Below are positions 1 through 6,890 of a stretch of 16,721 bases of DNA, piece after piece. Below the pieces are notes generated by a model. It saw nothing but the letters and a program-made list of their open reading frames with translations. It made no database searches and was not told the DNA's origin. How positions within the stretch are numbered: the first letter of the stretch is position 1; every line of letters begins with the position of its first letter. The translations under genes and the position numbers were made by a program. The DNA is from CAZWRN01 sp964636275 (GTDB lineage: Bacteria > Patescibacteriota > Microgenomatia > Daviesbacterales > UBA10151): NCBI GenBank assembly GCA_964636275.1, contig CAZWRN010000025.1, positions 1-16,721 on the forward strand. The letters run 5' to 3'.

Positions 1-195
1 GATCCCCTTCTTCTGTGTCAGGTATTTAATAAACTGCAATTTATCTAAATCCTGAGCTGAAAACATCCGTCTTTGAGTATTTGTTCTCTGGGAAGAAAAA
101 AGCTTGGTTCTTTCATACAGCATGATTGTCCGTGGATGAAGATTGAGAAGCTTGGCAGCTACTGAAATTGTTAATATTGCGTCTTCTAAGGCCAT
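1..195 (-). CDS. HspR/MerR-like transcriptional regulator, N-terminal part (cut by the window edge)
   Basis: Sixty-five codons are open from the ATG at 195 to the window edge, with no stop, so only the N-terminus is present. The translation contains a MerR-type winged HTH: TISVAAKLLNLHPRTIMLYE followed by ERTKLFSSQRTNTQRRMFSA and then DLDKLQFIKYL. The ISVAA...LHPRTIMLYE helix-turn-helix and the R-x-x-T-x-x-RRMF wing are the pattern of HspR, the MerR-type heat-shock repressor usually linked to dnaK/dnaJ/clpB. A chaperone target is not visible here and would lie outside the window. A near-consensus promoter precedes the start, but there is no Shine-Dalgarno-like sequence. MerR family is well supported; HspR specifically is inference from the wing sequence. 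Confidence 0.72.
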   Translation of the reverse strand, partial: MALEDAILTISVAAKLLNLHPRTIMLYERTKLFSSQRTNTQRRMFSAQDLDKLQFIKYLTQKKGI

Positions 196-218
196 AGTAA
201 TTTTTGTGTATTAATTTT

Positions 219-247
219 AATATAAAAGTTTATACTACTCATGTCAA
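219..247 (-). promoter_or_regulatory. Sigma-70-type promoter of the MerR/HspR-like gene
   Basis: On the minus strand TTGACA (247 to 242) is followed after exactly 17 nt by TATATT (224 to 219). The -35 is a perfect consensus and the -10 matches 5 of 6. The start codon at 195 lies 23 nt beyond the -10, giving a leader of roughly 15-17 nt with no obvious ribosome binding site. I did not see a full HAIR-type inverted repeat (CTTGAGT-N7-ACTCAAG) here, so autoregulation by HspR binding is not supported by sequence. Confidence 0.65.
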
Positions 248-659
248 TGTCTAAAGCCATCCAATATTTATAGTGATAGTATTTATTTGTCAAATAATGA
301 GATCGATATTTAAAATTAAATACATTTAAATATGTAGAAAATATTGAAATGGAAATAGATATTTATTTATAGAGCTTTTATATAATTTATGAATTTACAA
401 ATGTATATTAATTTGATCTTATAATACTTTTTCACGCTAAGTCAAAATGTAACAAATTTTCTTTTTATAGTTTACACGACAAATACAAATCAGTCGTCTT
501 TGGCTCAGCGCAAGGCTATATTAAATCTGAGAATGGCGAGTAATTTACTTACTCAGAATCCTGATACATCTAATAAATTTCGTGAAAATTAGAATATATT
601 CTGGGCGAAGCCCTTCTATCTCATAACACTTTTTTAGTCTTATAACTAACTTATAAGGA
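248..659. other. AT-rich intergenic stretch without a gene
   Basis: No convincing reading frame occurs on either strand. The stretch is strongly AT-rich up to about 480. It holds two short hairpins: GAGTAA/TTACTC around 537-553, and GGGC-GAA-GCCC at 603-613. Neither has a clear T-tract. TTGATC at 413-418 and TATAAT at 420-425 are promoter-like words, but the spacing is far too short for one promoter. I see no other structure. Confidence 0.5.
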
Positions 660-683
660 TAAAAACTGGAAAAAATGCCAGTC
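660..683 (-). terminator. Probable rho-independent terminator of the toxin-antitoxin operon
   Basis: Read on the minus strand, downstream of the PIN toxin stop, ACTGG pairs with CCAGT across an 8-nt loop (arms at 682-678 and 669-665) and is followed at once by TTTTTATCC. The stem is short (5 bp, 6 with a G-T pair), but the T-run and the position about 50 nt after the stop codon fit a terminator. Confidence 0.5.
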
Positions 684-728
684 ACCTATGCATACCCTTC
701 CACTATCTATGCAAAGGTTGATCAGATT

Positions 729-1157
729 TTAAATAGCGCCCAAAGTGCTGGCAGTAGTACCAAAAAGGTTGTGCCAGGGGCGGAAAGTGAGTATCTGGGT
801 GATACCTTTTCTCTGCATTAAGGCGGCGTTGACAGCTTCGTCCAGACTCAGCTGGTTGCTTCTATTCATTTTTAAGATCCGATATGCCGCATTTAGATCA
901 GTTTTTTGTTTAAATATGATCTCCATACCGCTTTGAAGCATGGTTTGAAGAAATTCTAAGGCTACTGTTGTGCCTACCTGGCGATTGAGCTCTTCATAAG
1001 CATCCGCAATTATAGGCGGAGTGGTATAGAGGCGATAACCTATACTGGCGGTCACTTCAAAGGCTTTAGCCGCCCTTAAATGCCTCGGATTGCCCCTATC
1101 AACAAAGGCTGTCAGTACAGATGAATCGATAAATATCTTTCTATTTGATGTGGCCAT
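729..1157 (-). CDS. PIN-domain ribonuclease toxin (VapC-like)
   Basis: A 142-residue protein of typical PIN length. PIN toxins are Mg-dependent ribonucleases held inactive by a cognate antitoxin. Visible features are the N-terminal strand FIDSSVLTAFVD with acidic D11, the E55/E56 pair in ADAYEELN, and D106 in SLDEAVNAAL, which match the first three acidic positions of the PIN active site. The usual C-terminal TFD...F motif appears as ILTFRPWHNLFG, so the position often occupied by a fourth Asp is R126. Some PIN proteins work without it, so activity cannot be excluded. It starts 6 nt after the stop of the upstream HTH gene, giving a two-gene operon with a terminator behind. Family assignment is strong; the RNA target is unknown. 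Confidence 0.82.
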   Translation of the reverse strand: MATSNRKIFIDSSVLTAFVDRGNPRHLRAAKAFEVTASIGYRLYTTPPIIADAYEELNRQVGTTVALEFLQTMLQSGMEIIFKQKTDLNAAYRILKMNRSNQLSLDEAVNAALMQRKGITQILTFRPWHNLFGTTASTLGAI

Positions 1158-1163
1158 TTGTGG

Positions 1164-1451
1164 CTATTCTTCCTTCCTGGCTGCAATATTGATACCCAAT
1201 CCACGCCCTTTGAGCCTAAAAAGCGGGTCGTTGAAAGAAAAATTGCCATGAGATGTGCGCGGAAACTCACGTAGGTTTTTACTTCTGGGCACAAAATTTT
1301 GAGTGAAATTTCTCAACTCAGCCTCAGATATGCGGATATTACCCCCGGCTCTGACAGCTTTCAACTTACCTTCCCGAATGTACCGGCGGATAGTAATAGC
1401 GTGAACTTTTAGGGCTACAGCTACTTGTGAGACGGTAAAAAATTCTTCCAT
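1164..1451 (-). CDS. HTH-type antitoxin (excisionase/MerR-like DNA-binding) paired with the PIN toxin
   Basis: A 95-residue protein. Residues 4-50 form an excisionase-type HTH: FFTVSQVAVALKVHAIT, then IRRYIREGKLKAVRAGGN, and IRISEAELRNF. The C-terminal tail contains FNDPLFRLKGRGLG, resembling the short toxin-binding tails of antitoxins that pair with PIN toxins (DPLF-x-L-x-G). The gene lies directly upstream of the PIN gene with a 6-nt gap, the usual antitoxin-first order. It probably binds its own promoter region at 1452-1598, as antitoxins of this kind usually do. No strong Shine-Dalgarno sequence precedes the ATG. HTH is clear; the antitoxin role rests on the tail and on gene order. Confidence 0.78.
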   Translation of the reverse strand: MEEFFTVSQVAVALKVHAITIRRYIREGKLKAVRAGGNIRISEAELRNFTQNFVPRSKNLREFPRTSHGNFSFNDPLFRLKGRGLGINIAARKEE

Positions 1452-1507
1452 TTTTATTACAAACTATTAAATAATTATAAACAATAGTAAACAATTTATA
1501 ACATAAT

Positions 1508-1537
1508 TTGTCAATGTTTGACATCAATATCTATAAA
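1508..1537 (+). promoter_or_regulatory. Candidate promoter of the tandem-HTH gene
   Basis: TTGTCA (1508-1513) and TATAAA (1532-1537) are separated by 18 nt, each matching the sigma-70 consensus at 5 of 6 positions. The expected start site near 1544 gives a leader of about 55-80 nt depending on which ATG is used. The -35 overlaps the palindrome at 1509-1523, so a protein bound there would block it. Confidence 0.45.
1509..1523. promoter_or_regulatory. Candidate operator palindrome in the divergent promoter region
   Basis: TGTCAA-TGT-TTGACA is a perfect 6-bp inverted repeat with a 3-nt centre. The right arm reads TTGACA on the plus strand and the left arm reads TTGACA on the minus strand, so each arm could also act as a -35 box. 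Close by, TAAACAAT occurs twice (1478-1485 and 1488-1495), spaced 10 nt, one helical turn. The site sits between the antitoxin gene and the tandem-HTH gene, both of which encode DNA-binding proteins. Which protein binds is not known. Confidence 0.45.
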
Positions 1538-1598
1538 AATAGAAACTAGTTCTACAGACGGAAAATTGGTAAAGGTTCACCTAAGCAGAGGTTAACCA

Positions 1599-2570
1599 AT
1601 GCACAGAAGAGAAGGAAAAGGTATGAAAAAACCTCTGCCACAACCAAAAAAACTAGTTTCTATCTCAGAAGCCGCCCAGATACTGGGGGTGTCTCTGGAT
1701 ACGATCCGACGATGGGATAAGACTGGACTGCTTCATTCGGAGAGACCAGATGGTAAAAATAGATACTTTTCATTGGATGAGCTCAAAGCTTACAAGCTAA
1801 ACCAACCATTAACTATCTCTGAAGCATCCTATGAGTTGCATATTTCCCCTACTACCTTAAGACGGCTAGTCAAGAAAGGTGTGATCAACTCCATCAGAAA
1901 TAGAGCCGGGGAAAGACTTTTTCCTAAAGAAGCTATCACAGAATTTTTGGCTAGTGAATATTATTCAAGAAGACAGACCTCCATTGAAGTAAAGCAAGAG
2001 CTCTCCAAAAAGCCAAAAAAGGCGGTTAAAAAGCCAGCAGCGGACTTAGGAGTAACAAATACTACTGCTGAGCTTCCAGTCACTGCAGCAGACCAAATCT
2101 GGTTTAAAAAGGTCAACTGGCAGCTGGTGTCCGGTGGTCTGGTGGCTGTGGTAGTCTTTTTCCTTTTGACAGCGATCGGAATAACTAATATTCAAATTTC
2201 CAATGTTGAGGCTTCTCAGATCACCCCAGTTGAAGATGTAGCCATACAGACTCAACCATTTGTGGTACCACTGGAACCTAAAGTCGGCCGGACAAAATCA
2301 CTTTTGAATTCAGTTGAAATGCTACCAGCTAAACCAGCTTCCCCAACCGCCTACTTAAAGCTAGGTGTGACTGAAGAAGGGCTGACCTATACAGTTGAAA
2401 CAGCTTCTGCTTCAGCTCAACCGACGGCGACTAATTCGGCCATAATCAGTTCAATCGATGCCTTCCCAATCGATTCAATTGATGCCCAGGGATATCACAT
2501 CAAACTACCGGATGGGAGTTTAGGATTTATCCCTTTTGACAAAGTAACGACGGAGGATACCCAGCCATGA
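1599..2570 (+). CDS. Membrane-anchored regulator with two tandem MerR-type HTH domains
   Basis: A 323-residue protein. Residues about 19-64 form one MerR/HTH_17 domain (VSISEAAQILGVSLDTIRRW, wing RPDGKNRYFSLDEL). Residues about 70-117 form a second (LTISEASYELHISPTTLRRL, wing RAGERLFPKEAI). A Lys-rich linker (about 131-146) leads to one membrane span at about 177-196 (GGLVAVVVFFLLTAIGI). The rest, to 323, is a Pro/Ala/Thr-rich extracytoplasmic tail ending in DGSLGFIPFDKV. The layout resembles membrane-tethered one-component regulators that bind DNA directly, though those of the ToxR/CadC type use another HTH class. Two starts are possible, each with a Shine-Dalgarno-like sequence: ATG 1599 (AGAGG, 7-nt spacer) and ATG 1623, residue 9 (GAAGG, 7-nt spacer). 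The gene overlaps the next by ATGA. The signal and target genes are unknown. Confidence 0.72.
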   Translation: MHRREGKGMKKPLPQPKKLVSISEAAQILGVSLDTIRRWDKTGLLHSERPDGKNRYFSLDELKAYKLNQPLTISEASYELHISPTTLRRLVKKGVINSIRNRAGERLFPKEAITEFLASEYYSRRQTSIEVKQELSKKPKKAVKKPAADLGVTNTTAELPVTAADQIWFKKVNWQLVSGGLVAVVVFFLLTAIGITNIQISNVEASQITPVEDVAIQTQPFVVPLEPKVGRTKSLLNSVEMLPAKPASPTAYLKLGVTEEGLTYTVETASASAQPTATNSAIISSIDAFPIDSIDAQGYHIKLPDGSLGFIPFDKVTTEDTQP

Positions 2571-3217
2571 GCAGGTCAATGTCACTTTTGAGTATTGCCA
2601 CTTTTGTAGCGGCCTTTTTTGCTGTTACAGCTATATTTATGACTGCCAAAAGTTACTCTCAGCTAGCTGTTGGTAGCGGATTGTACGCAATTTTAGTTTT
2701 CTTTGGTTATAAATTGATGCCTCTTTTGAATTCAGGTTTGAGTATTCAGTCAGCAAATGTCCATCTCAACTCAGAACCTATTTCTGAGATCAAAGAAGAG
2801 GTGGAAGCGGGAGTTGATGATGAGAAAAAACCCGAAGTTACAGTCACTGATATAGATAAAAGAGCTTTTCTAAAAATAGTTGGTGCCACTGGATTGTCAT
2901 TTTTTATCATGTCACTGTTTGGGCGACGCGTAGAAGGATTATTAATGGGTGATATGAACAGTAAACCGGCTACTGATGACGTCGTCAAAACTCAGCAACT
3001 ACCTGTCTCCCCGACCGAAGGCTATACGATCTCTGAGATCGATGATGGACTGATCGCCTATTATGGATTTATGGGGCCAAAAGGAGCCTGGTTTATTATG
3101 CGTCAGGATTCAAATGATGGATCATTCCGCTATGTCAAAGGTGAAGTTGATTTTCCAATCAATTGGGAAGACCGGGCCAATCTGCAATACGATTATTACG
3201 CCAATGTCTTTATTTAA
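2567..3217 (+). CDS. Membrane protein with internal Tat-like segment, function unknown
   Basis: A 216-residue protein starting in the ATGA overlap of the previous gene, with a good ribosome site (GGAGGA at 2552-2557, 9-nt spacer). Membrane spans are likely at about 6-26 and 33-54. An acidic stretch (about 69-93) follows. Then DIDKRAFLKIVGATG (95-109) runs into a hydrophobic segment to about 118 and a basic GRR. KRAFLK resembles the Tat consensus (S/T)RRxFLK with Lys for the first Arg, but it sits internally after two spans. The C-terminal domain (about 150-216) has many aromatic residues (YYGFMGPKGAWF, INWEDRANLQYDYYANVF) and is likely extracytoplasmic. I do not recognise the family. Coupling to the membrane regulator upstream suggests the two products work together. 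Confidence 0.62.
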   Translation: MSRSMSLLSIATFVAAFFAVTAIFMTAKSYSQLAVGSGLYAILVFFGYKLMPLLNSGLSIQSANVHLNSEPISEIKEEVEAGVDDEKKPEVTVTDIDKRAFLKIVGATGLSFFIMSLFGRRVEGLLMGDMNSKPATDDVVKTQQLPVSPTEGYTISEIDDGLIAYYGFMGPKGAWFIMRQDSNDGSFRYVKGEVDFPINWEDRANLQYDYYANVFI

Positions 3218-3230
3218 CTTCATTCACGCC

Positions 3231-3260
3231 TTGTAAAATGATTTAGCCCTGGAATATAAT
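3231..3260 (+). promoter_or_regulatory. Promoter of the glycan operon, probably giving a leaderless transcript
   Basis: TTGTAA (3231-3236) and a perfect TATAAT (3255-3260) are 18 nt apart. The start codon begins 7 nt after the -10, where transcription itself should begin, so the message would have almost no 5' leader. No Shine-Dalgarno sequence lies before the ATG. This is the clearest promoter at the head of the 3268-9834 block. Confidence 0.62.
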
Positions 3261-3267
3261 CTCGGTT

Positions 3268-4050
3268 ATGCTTTCGATCGTTATTCCCTCTTACAAAGAT
3301 CCTTTATTGCACAAAACAATTCAATCTCTTTTGGATAATGCAGAAGGTGAAATAGAGATCATTGCTGTTTTAGACGGTTATTGGCCTAGTCAATTGATCG
3401 TAGCTGACCCTCGAGTCCGGGTAGTGCACCTGGGACGAAACCGCGGGATGCGGGAAGCTATCAATGCTGGTGTAGCAGTAGCCCGAGGTGAATATCTGAT
3501 GCGCACAGATGAACATTGCGCCTTTGGAAGAGGTTATGATGTGATCCTGACTCGCGATTGTCAGCCAAACTGGATCATGACTCCCCGACGGTTTTTCCTG
3601 GATCCGGTCAAATGGGAGGTGATGGATATCCCCCCTGTTGACCATATGAAGCTGAAAATAGTCAATGTTGCAGCTGGGATCAAGAAGTTTTCAGGTGTTG
3701 AAGCACCCGGGGATGACAGTCAGATGATTGAAGAGTCGATGGCGATGCAGGGCAGCTGCTGGGTGATGAAAAAAGATTGGTGGGATAAAGTGGTGGGTGA
3801 ACTTCAAACTGATGGCTATGGCCCGCATTATCAGGATAGCCATGAGATGGTATTTAAAGCCTGGCAGGCAGGAGGCAAGCTGATGGTAGACAAAAACACC
3901 TGGCACGCCCACAAACACCGTGATTTCCCCCGCACTCACAACAATGGGACGAAAGAAAATCCTTCCAACAATGAACAAAGCTGGGCTTACTCGATCCAGG
4001 TCTGGCAGGATTACTATGAAAAAGAGATTCGCCCTAAATGGGGTATGTGA
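3268..4050 (+). CDS. Family 2 glycosyltransferase (GT-A fold)
   Basis: A 260-residue GT2-type enzyme that would transfer a sugar from a nucleotide-sugar to a cytoplasmic acceptor. It starts with the classic MLSIVIPSYKDPLL strand, has D36 in VLDGYW for nucleotide binding, then RNRGMREAINAGVAVARGEY and TDEHC (D81-x-H83) in place of the usual DxD metal site. QGSCW (161-165) and WHAHKHR (212-218) recur in the N-terminal domain of the fusion protein at 13795, so the two are paralogues. There are no membrane spans, and the length is normal for a soluble GT2 catalytic domain. It is the first gene of the block, directly behind the leaderless-type promoter; the next gene starts 12 nt later. Donor and acceptor are unknown. 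Confidence 0.85.
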   Translation: MLSIVIPSYKDPLLHKTIQSLLDNAEGEIEIIAVLDGYWPSQLIVADPRVRVVHLGRNRGMREAINAGVAVARGEYLMRTDEHCAFGRGYDVILTRDCQPNWIMTPRRFFLDPVKWEVMDIPPVDHMKLKIVNVAAGIKKFSGVEAPGDDSQMIEESMAMQGSCWVMKKDWWDKVVGELQTDGYGPHYQDSHEMVFKAWQAGGKLMVDKNTWHAHKHRDFPRTHNNGTKENPSNNEQSWAYSIQVWQDYYEKEIRPKWGM

Positions 4051-4062
4051 TGGATACTACAA

Positions 4063-4854
4063 ATGAAAAACCTGCTGATTTATATAAGCCCCACCGGCTC
4101 ATTTGACAACCCACGAGCTGATTTAGCTAGTAATGATGTCCCCTCTCTAGTGAAAGTACAGATTGAAAATAGTCTGGAGCTAGGCTGGAAAAAAGCAGAT
4201 ATTTTGCTTGTGACCAACTTTGCCTATAAATATGGCGATATTGAAGCTTTGGTACTCAATGATGCTGATTTTTTTGACCGAAAACCTCAGGCCAGCAAGA
4301 TCAATGCCATTATTAAACTGTTTGAACATAACCTGATTGAGGATAATGAGCTATATTGGTTTCATGATTTTGATGCTTTTCAGCTGGAAAAGTTCTCTGA
4401 AACAGATATCAACCTAAATGATGACCAGATCGGACTAACAGATTATGGCGGGGGTAAATATTTTGGCGGAATTGACAGATGGAGTACCGGAGTAATATTT
4501 TTCAGAGCCGGATCTAAAGATATTTTTGAAGGGCTCAAAGAGATCTATTATCAAAAGAAAATTGACGAAGAAGAGGCTTTACATTTGCTTATAGACAAGG
4601 AACCACCCCTGAATAAAAGAGTAAAAAAAGTTAACAATACTTACAACTTTATAGGGTATAAATTGGAGTCTGTTTATAAAAAATCTATCAAGCCTATCAA
4701 GGTAGTCCACTTCCATCCTCTGACTGGAAAAAGAAGGCTAGGCGGTGTCGGGGAGGAAAGTGCTTTAAGGTTTTTTAAAGGGGAAAACCCTCTTCAGACT
4801 CCCCTTTTAACTGATCGGCTAATACGCATTTTAAAATATCACCGCATCGGATGA
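4063..4854 (+). CDS. Putative glycosyltransferase, HDFDA family, copy 1 of 3
   Basis: A 263-residue soluble protein, clearly homologous to the proteins at 4851 and 11550. Shared landmarks in order are MKNLLIYI at the start; QIENSLELGWKKADILLVTN; YWFHDFDAF with H101-D102-F103-D104; GLTDYG; STGVIFFRAGSKDIFE; YNFIGYKL; KVVHFHP; and a C-terminal PLLTDRLIRILK. The order of a nucleotide-binding-like N-terminus, an acidic DxD-type motif and a later SG-x-FF strand fits a GT-A glycosyltransferase of the GT8/GT34 style, but I recognise no named family. This copy has an insertion near the N-terminus (RADLASNDVPSLV) and a longer C-terminal loop with GVGEESALRFF. It overlaps the next gene by ATGA. The enzymatic role is inference from fold-like motifs and context. 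Confidence 0.6.
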   Translation: MKNLLIYISPTGSFDNPRADLASNDVPSLVKVQIENSLELGWKKADILLVTNFAYKYGDIEALVLNDADFFDRKPQASKINAIIKLFEHNLIEDNELYWFHDFDAFQLEKFSETDINLNDDQIGLTDYGGGKYFGGIDRWSTGVIFFRAGSKDIFEGLKEIYYQKKIDEEEALHLLIDKEPPLNKRVKKVNNTYNFIGYKLESVYKKSIKPIKVVHFHPLTGKRRLGGVGEESALRFFKGENPLQTPLLTDRLIRILKYHRIG

Positions 4855-5597
4855 AAAATTTACTGATCTTTACCGGACCGGATAAAAAGTTTAACGCTGA
4901 ACATGACAGACTAGCTCGAATTCAGATTGATAACAGTCTAGATCTGGGCTGGAAAGTAGAAGATATTTTGCTTTTTGCTGATTTTGAATGGGAGTACAGA
5001 GGAATAAAGGCTAGAATCATCTCTCAAGAGGTTTACTACCCTTTTGATCTGGCAGCCGGAAAGATTCCAGTCATCGTTTATTTATTTCAAAAAGGTCTGA
5101 TCAAACCAAACGAGATCTACTGGTCACATGATTTTGATGCTTTTGAAAACACTAAAATACTGGAATCTGAGCTGGGACTAGCTGAGTTTGATCTGGGACT
5201 GACCCACTATACTTATAAACCTGAGTGGCAGTGTGGTAGTATTTTTTTTAAAGCTTCTGCCAAAGATATCTTCGAGCTACTTGATAAAACTACCCGGGAC
5301 AGACCTCATCTGAGTCGGAATAATGAAAAAACTCTCACCTGGCTGATAAAACATCATCAAATCGACCCTAAAAGATACCAGAGGATGAATGTGTCTTACA
5401 ATATTATGAGTAAGTTTTTACAGACTATTTATCCCTTAGCTGATAAACCGTTGAAAGTACTTCACTTTTTACCTTCAAAAGTAAATGATTCCGGAGAGAC
5501 TGCTTTGGAGATGTTTATGTATGGTAAAAACCGATTGAATATTCCACTGATGAGTGATAGATTAATCAAGCTATTTAAACAGCACGGATTTGTATGA
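4851..5597 (+). CDS. Putative glycosyltransferase, HDFDA family, copy 2 of 3
   Basis: A 248-residue paralogue of its upstream neighbour, starting inside that gene's stop (ATGA overlap), so the two are translationally coupled and probably arose by tandem duplication. Landmarks: MKNLLIFTGP, RIQIDNSLDLGWKVEDILLF, YWSHDFDAFE (H93-D94-F95-D96), GLTHYTY, GSIFFKASAKDIFELL, VSYNIM, KVLHFLPS, and NRLNIPLMSDRLIKLFKQHG at the C-terminus. The last block is closer to copy 3 (11550) than to copy 1. The GLTDYG of the other copies is GLTHYT here, so the acceptor or donor site may differ. No signal peptide or membrane span. Function as a GT-A-type transferase is inference. Confidence 0.6.
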   Translation: MKNLLIFTGPDKKFNAEHDRLARIQIDNSLDLGWKVEDILLFADFEWEYRGIKARIISQEVYYPFDLAAGKIPVIVYLFQKGLIKPNEIYWSHDFDAFENTKILESELGLAEFDLGLTHYTYKPEWQCGSIFFKASAKDIFELLDKTTRDRPHLSRNNEKTLTWLIKHHQIDPKRYQRMNVSYNIMSKFLQTIYPLADKPLKVLHFLPSKVNDSGETALEMFMYGKNRLNIPLMSDRLIKLFKQHGFV

Positions 5598-6220
5598 ATG
5601 ACACCACTACTCCTCTATGCGATATCGCTTATAAATACGGTACAGACAAATGTCCCCAACTTAAGCACGCTTATACCCCGTTTTATTATCAGTTGTTAAA
5701 AGACAGACAAAAAACAATTCAGAAAGTGCTGGAGCTTGGGATTGGCCACTACCGAGGAATGGACAAAAATGAATGGACTTTTGATCCCGGACTAAATAGA
5801 AGATATCATCGGGGAGCCTCGCTCTATATGTGGCGGGACTTTTTCCCTAATGCCCAGATTTTTGCAGCTGACCGGGTTAAAGAAGCCATGATCAGTGATG
5901 ATCGGATTCAGAGTTATTTAATTGATGAAAGGAAGGCCGAAGATCTGAAGCAACTAATCGAAGCTACTGGTGCTGATGTCGAACTGGTGATTGATGATGC
6001 CTCACACCGGGTTGATGATCAGATCTTTGCAGCCAAAACGCTGTTGCCTTTGCTTAATGATAATGTGATATATATCATCGAGGATGTTTCCCACTCTCGG
6101 GCGATCCGAAAAGCTTTGGCTGAAATTGGCGATTTCGAATACAATATTCCGGATATCCCCAGGAAATGGCATGGCGGGATGCTTGTGGTAATTACTAAGA
6201 AAAAACATGATACCAAGTGA
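5594..6220 (+). CDS. SAM-dependent O-methyltransferase, demethylmacrocin/TylE-MycE-like
   Basis: A 208-residue class I methyltransferase. It has the family's N-terminal YKYGTDK (13-19) and HAYTPFYYQLL, the SAM-binding VLELGIG (45-51), then GASLYMWRDFFPNAQIFAAD, which matches the G-x-SL-x-MW-R-FFPNA-x-I-x-x-D signature of the sugar O-methyltransferases around TylE and MycE. IDDASH (133-138) corresponds to the acidic metal-binding IDDGSH, and YIIEDVSHS follows. Known members methylate hydroxyls of deoxysugars on macrolides; here a sugar of the locus glycan is the likely substrate. It overlaps the previous gene by 4 nt and the next by 14 nt. Family is well supported; the position methylated cannot be told. 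Confidence 0.78.
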   Translation: MNDTTTPLCDIAYKYGTDKCPQLKHAYTPFYYQLLKDRQKTIQKVLELGIGHYRGMDKNEWTFDPGLNRRYHRGASLYMWRDFFPNAQIFAADRVKEAMISDDRIQSYLIDERKAEDLKQLIEATGADVELVIDDASHRVDDQIFAAKTLLPLLNDNVIYIIEDVSHSRAIRKALAEIGDFEYNIPDIPRKWHGGMLVVITKKKHDTK

Positions 6221-6890
6221 TATTACTATTATCATGCTGACTGCCAGCCGAGTACCTAAAAAATGGGCTGATTTTCATAAACAAAAGCTGCTGGAAGCAG
6301 CTGATGGCTCCCCTATTATTACAATCTCCAGAGAACCTTTGGATTGGGGTCAAAATATCATCGATACCCGGGAATACACTATTTCCAATATTTATTTTCA
6401 GCTTTTACAAGGAGCCAAAGCAGCTAACACCGAGTTTATAGCTGTAGCAGAAGACGATACTTTATATCCTAAAGAACATTTTCAGTTTAGACCACCAGAG
6501 GATAGCTTTGCTTACAATCAAAATCGGTTTGGTGTCTTTAGATGGAGTAAGACTCCCACCTACTTCTGGAAAGATCGGATCAGTAACTCGACTTTAGTAG
6601 CTCCTCGAAAATTGGCAATCCAAGCACTTGAAGAAAGATTTGCTAAATATCCTCAAGGAACTCCCAATGGACTGACTGGCGAGCTGGGACGATCAAATAT
6701 AGAAGATAAATTGGGAGTCAAAAGACAAAAAGCTATCTGGTTTCAGACCGAAATCTCAGTGGTACGGATTGATCATGAACTGGGAATTGACCGATTGTCT
6801 CAGAGTCACAGGAAAGGGATGGGTATTTTAAGAGCTTATGACATCCCTTATTGGGGAAAAGCCTCAGATATAGTTAAACAATTTGTATGA
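6207..6890 (+). CDS. Putative glycosyltransferase, ExDxLYP family, copy 1 of 3
   Basis: A 227-residue soluble protein related to those at 8087 and 13077. Common landmarks are an N-terminal TIIMLTASR strand, PLDWGQNI (PxxxGxN in all three), NTEFIAVAEDDTLYPKEHFQFRP (E82-x-D84-x-LYP), a central region with a Tyr/Trp-rich strand, and C-terminal DIPYWG. The segment a-x-x-F-I-x-x-x-E-x-D-x-L-YP resembles the metal-binding strand of GT2-like enzymes, so a GT-A glycosyltransferase is the best guess; no named family is recognised. The start at 6207 is preferred over ATG 6234 because it aligns with the starts of both paralogues. It lies 14 nt inside the preceding methyltransferase gene and overlaps the next by ATGA. 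Confidence 0.58.
   Translation: MIPSDITIIMLTASRVPKKWADFHKQKLLEAADGSPIITISREPLDWGQNIIDTREYTISNIYFQLLQGAKAANTEFIAVAEDDTLYPKEHFQFRPPEDSFAYNQNRFGVFRWSKTPTYFWKDRISNSTLVAPRKLAIQALEERFAKYPQGTPNGLTGELGRSNIEDKLGVKRQKAIWFQTEISVVRIDHELGIDRLSQSHRKGMGILRAYDIPYWGKASDIVKQFV

Noticed and set aside
603..613. GGGC-GAA-GCCC as a terminator
   Set aside because: Only a 4-bp stem with no T-run on either side; the ACTGG/CCAGT hairpin at 665-682 is better placed behind the toxin operon.
2567..3217. Rieske iron-sulfur protein, because of two spans followed by a Tat-like segment
   Set aside because: The C-terminal domain has no Cys-x-His/Cys-x-x-His cluster-binding motifs.
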